Of a DNA stretch of 52,695 bases, positions 50,910 through 52,695 are shown one piece after another. The translations under genes were made by a program, and so were the position numbers. The stretch spans positions 1 through 52,695 of the forward strand of contig JAJYOI010000010.1 in NCBI GenBank assembly GCA_021796275.1. The letters are read 5' to 3'. A model generated the notes under the pieces. That model made no database searches, was not told the DNA's origin, and was given only the letters and a program-made list of their open reading frames with translations. Within the stretch, counting starts at the first letter, position 1; every line of letters begins with the position of its first letter. Source of the stretch: Bacteroidota bacterium (lineage in GTDB: Bacteria; Bacteroidota; Ignavibacteria; UBA10030; UBA8401).

Positions 50910-51560
50910 CTAAGGAAACTCCATTCTTAACACAAAGCCATCATAAAACCTTTGCGCCGTTTTCCCGAAATGACTCATCTGAGGATTTGAATGAGGTATC
51001 CTCTCTGTTCCGTCAAACCTGATGGTGCCGAGGGAATAGAGCGTTGCGATAATCCCGGTTTTGTTTCGATCCGACAGAAACGCTCCGGTTGAAAACCCCG
51101 TTGGGGCTTTTTCCCACCGTTGCTCGATCATCGCCGCATACGCGCAACAATAAAGAATGTTAATGCTGTCGTTAAACAAGCGGTGAATCAACTCCGGGCG
51201 TGACGTGCTTCGTGGAAATTTACTCTTCACATCATCACCAAGATAATACAGACTGTTTGGGTTATGGATTTCCTTTTCAATCCAGAACGCCGTTGTCACT
51301 TTGATTTGTGCAAAACCGACAGAACTATTGTAACCGGATTCGGCGAAAAGTCCATCCAGCCAATCATCTTCCAAATTGTAGTTGAGAAAGCGTTCGGCGT
51401 AAATGACACTTGCAACGAGACGCGGAGAAATGCCGAACGCGTTCGCCGAGTTGCGGATGAGTTGTTGATGCTCTGCAATTTCGTTTAAGACACGTTCCTC
51501 GTTATTGGCTGCAAGAGCTGACGTTGTAAATAACAATATTACAGCAAGTAGTCTGTTCAT
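50910..51560 (-). CDS. Transglycosylase-like exported protein, paralogue B
   Basis: 216 residues from ATG at 51560, giving signal peptide MNRLLAVILLFTTSALA. The core ISPRLVASVIYAERFLN...SSVGFAQIKVTTAFWIEK has the E and GFAQIK features of a lysozyme-like fold and matches paralogue A at 19495. Compared with A it has about eight extra residues (PTGFSTGA) that coincide with the CCCC-AAC-GGGG element at 51087, while it lacks the RGGFAFGGE insertion of A. A peptidoglycan role is inferred, not shown. It lies after a T9SS gene on the same strand, the same arrangement as paralogue A. Confidence 0.68.
   Translation of the reverse strand: MNRLLAVILLFTTSALAANNEERVLNEIAEHQQLIRNSANAFGISPRLVASVIYAERFLNYNLEDDWLDGLFAESGYNSSVGFAQIKVTTAFWIEKEIHNPNSLYYLGDDVKSKFPRSTSRPELIHRLFNDSINILYCCAYAAMIEQRWEKAPTGFSTGAFLSDRNKTGIIATLYSLGTIRFDGTERIPHSNPQMSHFGKTAQRFYDGFVLRMEFP
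51087..51114. repeat. CCCC-AAC-GGGG-TTTTCAACC element in paralogue B
   Basis: On the minus strand GCCCC-AAC-GGGG followed by TTTTCAACC. It is translated as APTGFST in frame. The same block occurs in the T9SS gene at 52064 and near 33307. Confidence 0.72.
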
Positions 51561-51569
51561 AATAAACAA

Positions 51570-51607
51570 AACCCTCGAAGCCCCGAAGCGTTGGGACTTC
51601 AAGGGTT
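51570..51607 (-). terminator. Terminator of the T9SS gene
   Basis: On the minus strand AACCCTTGAAGTCCC pairs (with G-U pairs) with GGGGCTTCGAGGGTT, followed by TTGTTTATT. It lies just after the T9SS stop at 51619 and before the start of paralogue B at 51560. Confidence 0.75.
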
Positions 51608-51618
51608 AGCTCCTTCTT

Positions 51619-52695
51619 TTACTTCAACAAAACGAATCGTTTTGTTTCAACATATTCCCCAGCGGTAATCCGGTAAAAATAGACACCGGAAGAAAGTGAA
51701 GACGCATCCAAACGAACGTTGTAACTGCCTGCATCGTAATAGTCGTTCACCAACTCTTTCACTTCCTGCCCAAGCGGATTATAGACTTTTAACACAACAT
51801 GCTGCGGCTCAACAAGATCGAATTGAATTGTTGTGGTCGGGTTAAAAGGATTAGGATAATTTTGATGAAGGGCATACTGTGTCGGAAGCGCCGGCGGTTC
51901 CTCAAAGAACTTCTTCAAGTTCTCATCTTCTTTGCTGAGAATAAGATAATCATTCACAAAAATCGGCTCTGCATTGCCCGCCATTGCAACATCTACATAC
52001 AGGTTTCTTCCTTTTAGTCCGGTCAGCGGAATGTTCATGGTGCGAAATTCGCCGTCTGTTGATGTTGCTCCAACGGGGTTTTCAACTCCAACGGAGTCCT
52101 TCGTGACCTGCGCAAGATGTGAGAGCGGAACGTCCCAGATTTCTTTCACCACTTCATCGGTCGCTGCATCTTTTAACTGAACTTTCAGCATATCTGCTAT
52201 CTCGTTCAATGCTGCTTTTTTCGGAAGCTGTAAACCTTTCGCGTAATACGCTCCGGCGAGCTTCAACTCATCGGCGTTTGCATTGACACTGAAATTTTCT
52301 GAATGCAAATCTCGTTCGTTCTTTTGCATAGCTATAGGAAGTGTGCTGGAAGAAACGGATGCTTTAGAAAGCCTCGCAACTTCAAATGCAATCATGCCTT
52401 TGTATCCTTTTGCTTGCAGTGCAGGAATCGAATCAAGATAGGTAATAACATGCTTGTTTAATCGGTAAGAGACCAGTTTCTCTACGTTACCTGTTTTTTG
52501 GAGGCCGGAACTTGCTACAGCAATATGTCCGTCTGATTTTTTCCACAACTGGAGTAAGCCAAAACCTTCTCTCGTTCTGTTGATAGCGGAGAGAGCGGTT
52601 CCGCCGGAAGATCCTGAGGCAATAATATTGGGTGTAGTCCATGTCGTTCCAAGCCCTCTTGTCGAGTAAATGCTACCGTCTACTTCCCAATAAAC
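51619..52695 (-). CDS. T9SS-sorted secreted protein, N-terminus beyond window
   Basis: Reading on the minus strand is open to the right edge, so the start is missing; 358 codons are seen. The visible part is beta-rich and of unknown family (SYRLNKHVITYLDSIPAL, IPLTGLKGRNLYVDVAMAGNAEPIFVNDYLIL). The C-terminus is a type A T9SS domain (NYPNPFNPTTTIQFDLV, VVLKVYNPLGQEVKELV, GVYFYRITAGEY, ending RFVLLK). It contains an in-frame palindromic element (SVGVENPVGAT, from 52064-52100). It probably sits on the cell surface. Its stop is followed by a strong terminator and then the transglycosylase-like gene. Confidence 0.85.
   Translation of the reverse strand, partial: VYWEVDGSIYSTRGLGTTWTTPNIIASGSSGGTALSAINRTREGFGLLQLWKKSDGHIAVASSGLQKTGNVEKLVSYRLNKHVITYLDSIPALQAKGYKGMIAFEVARLSKASVSSSTLPIAMQKNERDLHSENFSVNANADELKLAGAYYAKGLQLPKKAALNEIADMLKVQLKDAATDEVVKEIWDVPLSHLAQVTKDSVGVENPVGATSTDGEFRTMNIPLTGLKGRNLYVDVAMAGNAEPIFVNDYLILSKEDENLKKFFEEPPALPTQYALHQNYPNPFNPTTTIQFDLVEPQHVVLKVYNPLGQEVKELVNDYYDAGSYNVRLDASSLSSGVYFYRITAGEYVETKRFVLLK
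52064..52100. repeat. Palindromic element in frame inside the T9SS gene
   Basis: CTCC-AAC-GGGG followed by TTTTCAACTCC-AAC-GGAGTCC. It joins the GGGGTTTTCAA block to a CTCC-AAC-GGAG palindrome like the CTCC-GAA-GGAG part of the 7879 repeat. It is translated as SVGVENPVGAT. Confidence 0.65.

Overview
The window looks like chromosome of a free-living heterotroph of the Bacteroidota/Ignavibacteriota side of the FCB group. Six encoded proteins end in the 'NYPNPFNP...LGREV...GIYxYRL' type A sorting domain of the type IX secretion system (T9SS). One promoter fits the Bacteroidota form TTG-N19-TAnnTTTG. The core genes (rplU, rpmA, pyrG, mdh, kdsB, gatC) are bacterial housekeeping genes. No rRNA, tRNA, phage, transposase or CRISPR array was seen.

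Layout. 1-2.9 kb: the start of a type II NADH dehydrogenase, two small exported proteins and an FMN reductase. 3-11.8 kb (minus strand): an M1 aminopeptidase, three T9SS cargo proteins (one an M28 peptidase) and a TlpA-like thioredoxin. 12-18 kb (plus): a DUF4159 protein, a very large DUF4175-like coiled-coil protein and a PLP gamma-family lyase. 18-26 kb: a broken small gene, a 21-bp heptad-coding tandem array, a transglycosylase-like protein and two large T9SS proteins. 26.7-39.9 kb (plus): a GH3 hexosaminidase, then a tightly coupled run of nucleotidyltransferase, two B12-type radical SAM enzymes, two methyltransferases, GT87, GT9, M48 peptidase, PlsC-like acyltransferase, gatC and kdsB. 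This reads as an envelope-glycolipid locus. 40-49 kb: a four-helix-bundle protein, pyrG, a lipoprotein, a beta-CASP metallo-beta-lactamase, an epimerase, a nucleoside hydrolase, an outer-membrane protein and an RsbW-like ATPase. 49-52.7 kb (minus): mdh, rpmA, rplU, a second transglycosylase-like protein and a sixth T9SS protein cut by the window edge.

The most interesting content is not a gene. Short palindromic elements have inserted throughout the window, including inside genes. The main family is about 30 bp: two abutting 15-bp palindromes of the form TCAGCC-NNN-GGCTGA (or TCCGCC-NNN-GGCGGA). One copy supplies the stop codon of rpmA, and removing exactly 30 bp restores a normal L27 ending. 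A 35-bp variant breaks a small gene, and removing exactly 35 bp rejoins its two frames. A 30-bp copy adds 10 codons to an M48 peptidase. A 20-bp palindrome sits inside one unit of a 21-bp tandem array, and its removal restores a 21-bp unit. A 27-bp perfect palindrome adds nine codons to a metallo-beta-lactamase. A second family built on CCCC-AAC-GGGG-TTTTCAACC adds residues to a transglycosylase-like protein, as its paralogue in the same window shows. They behave like the palindromic elements known from Rickettsia coding sequences, but the sequences are different.

Longer intergenic hairpin repeats are also present: GGATTNNTGG-type, TGTCATTCTGAG-type and CGCAAAG-type inverted repeats.
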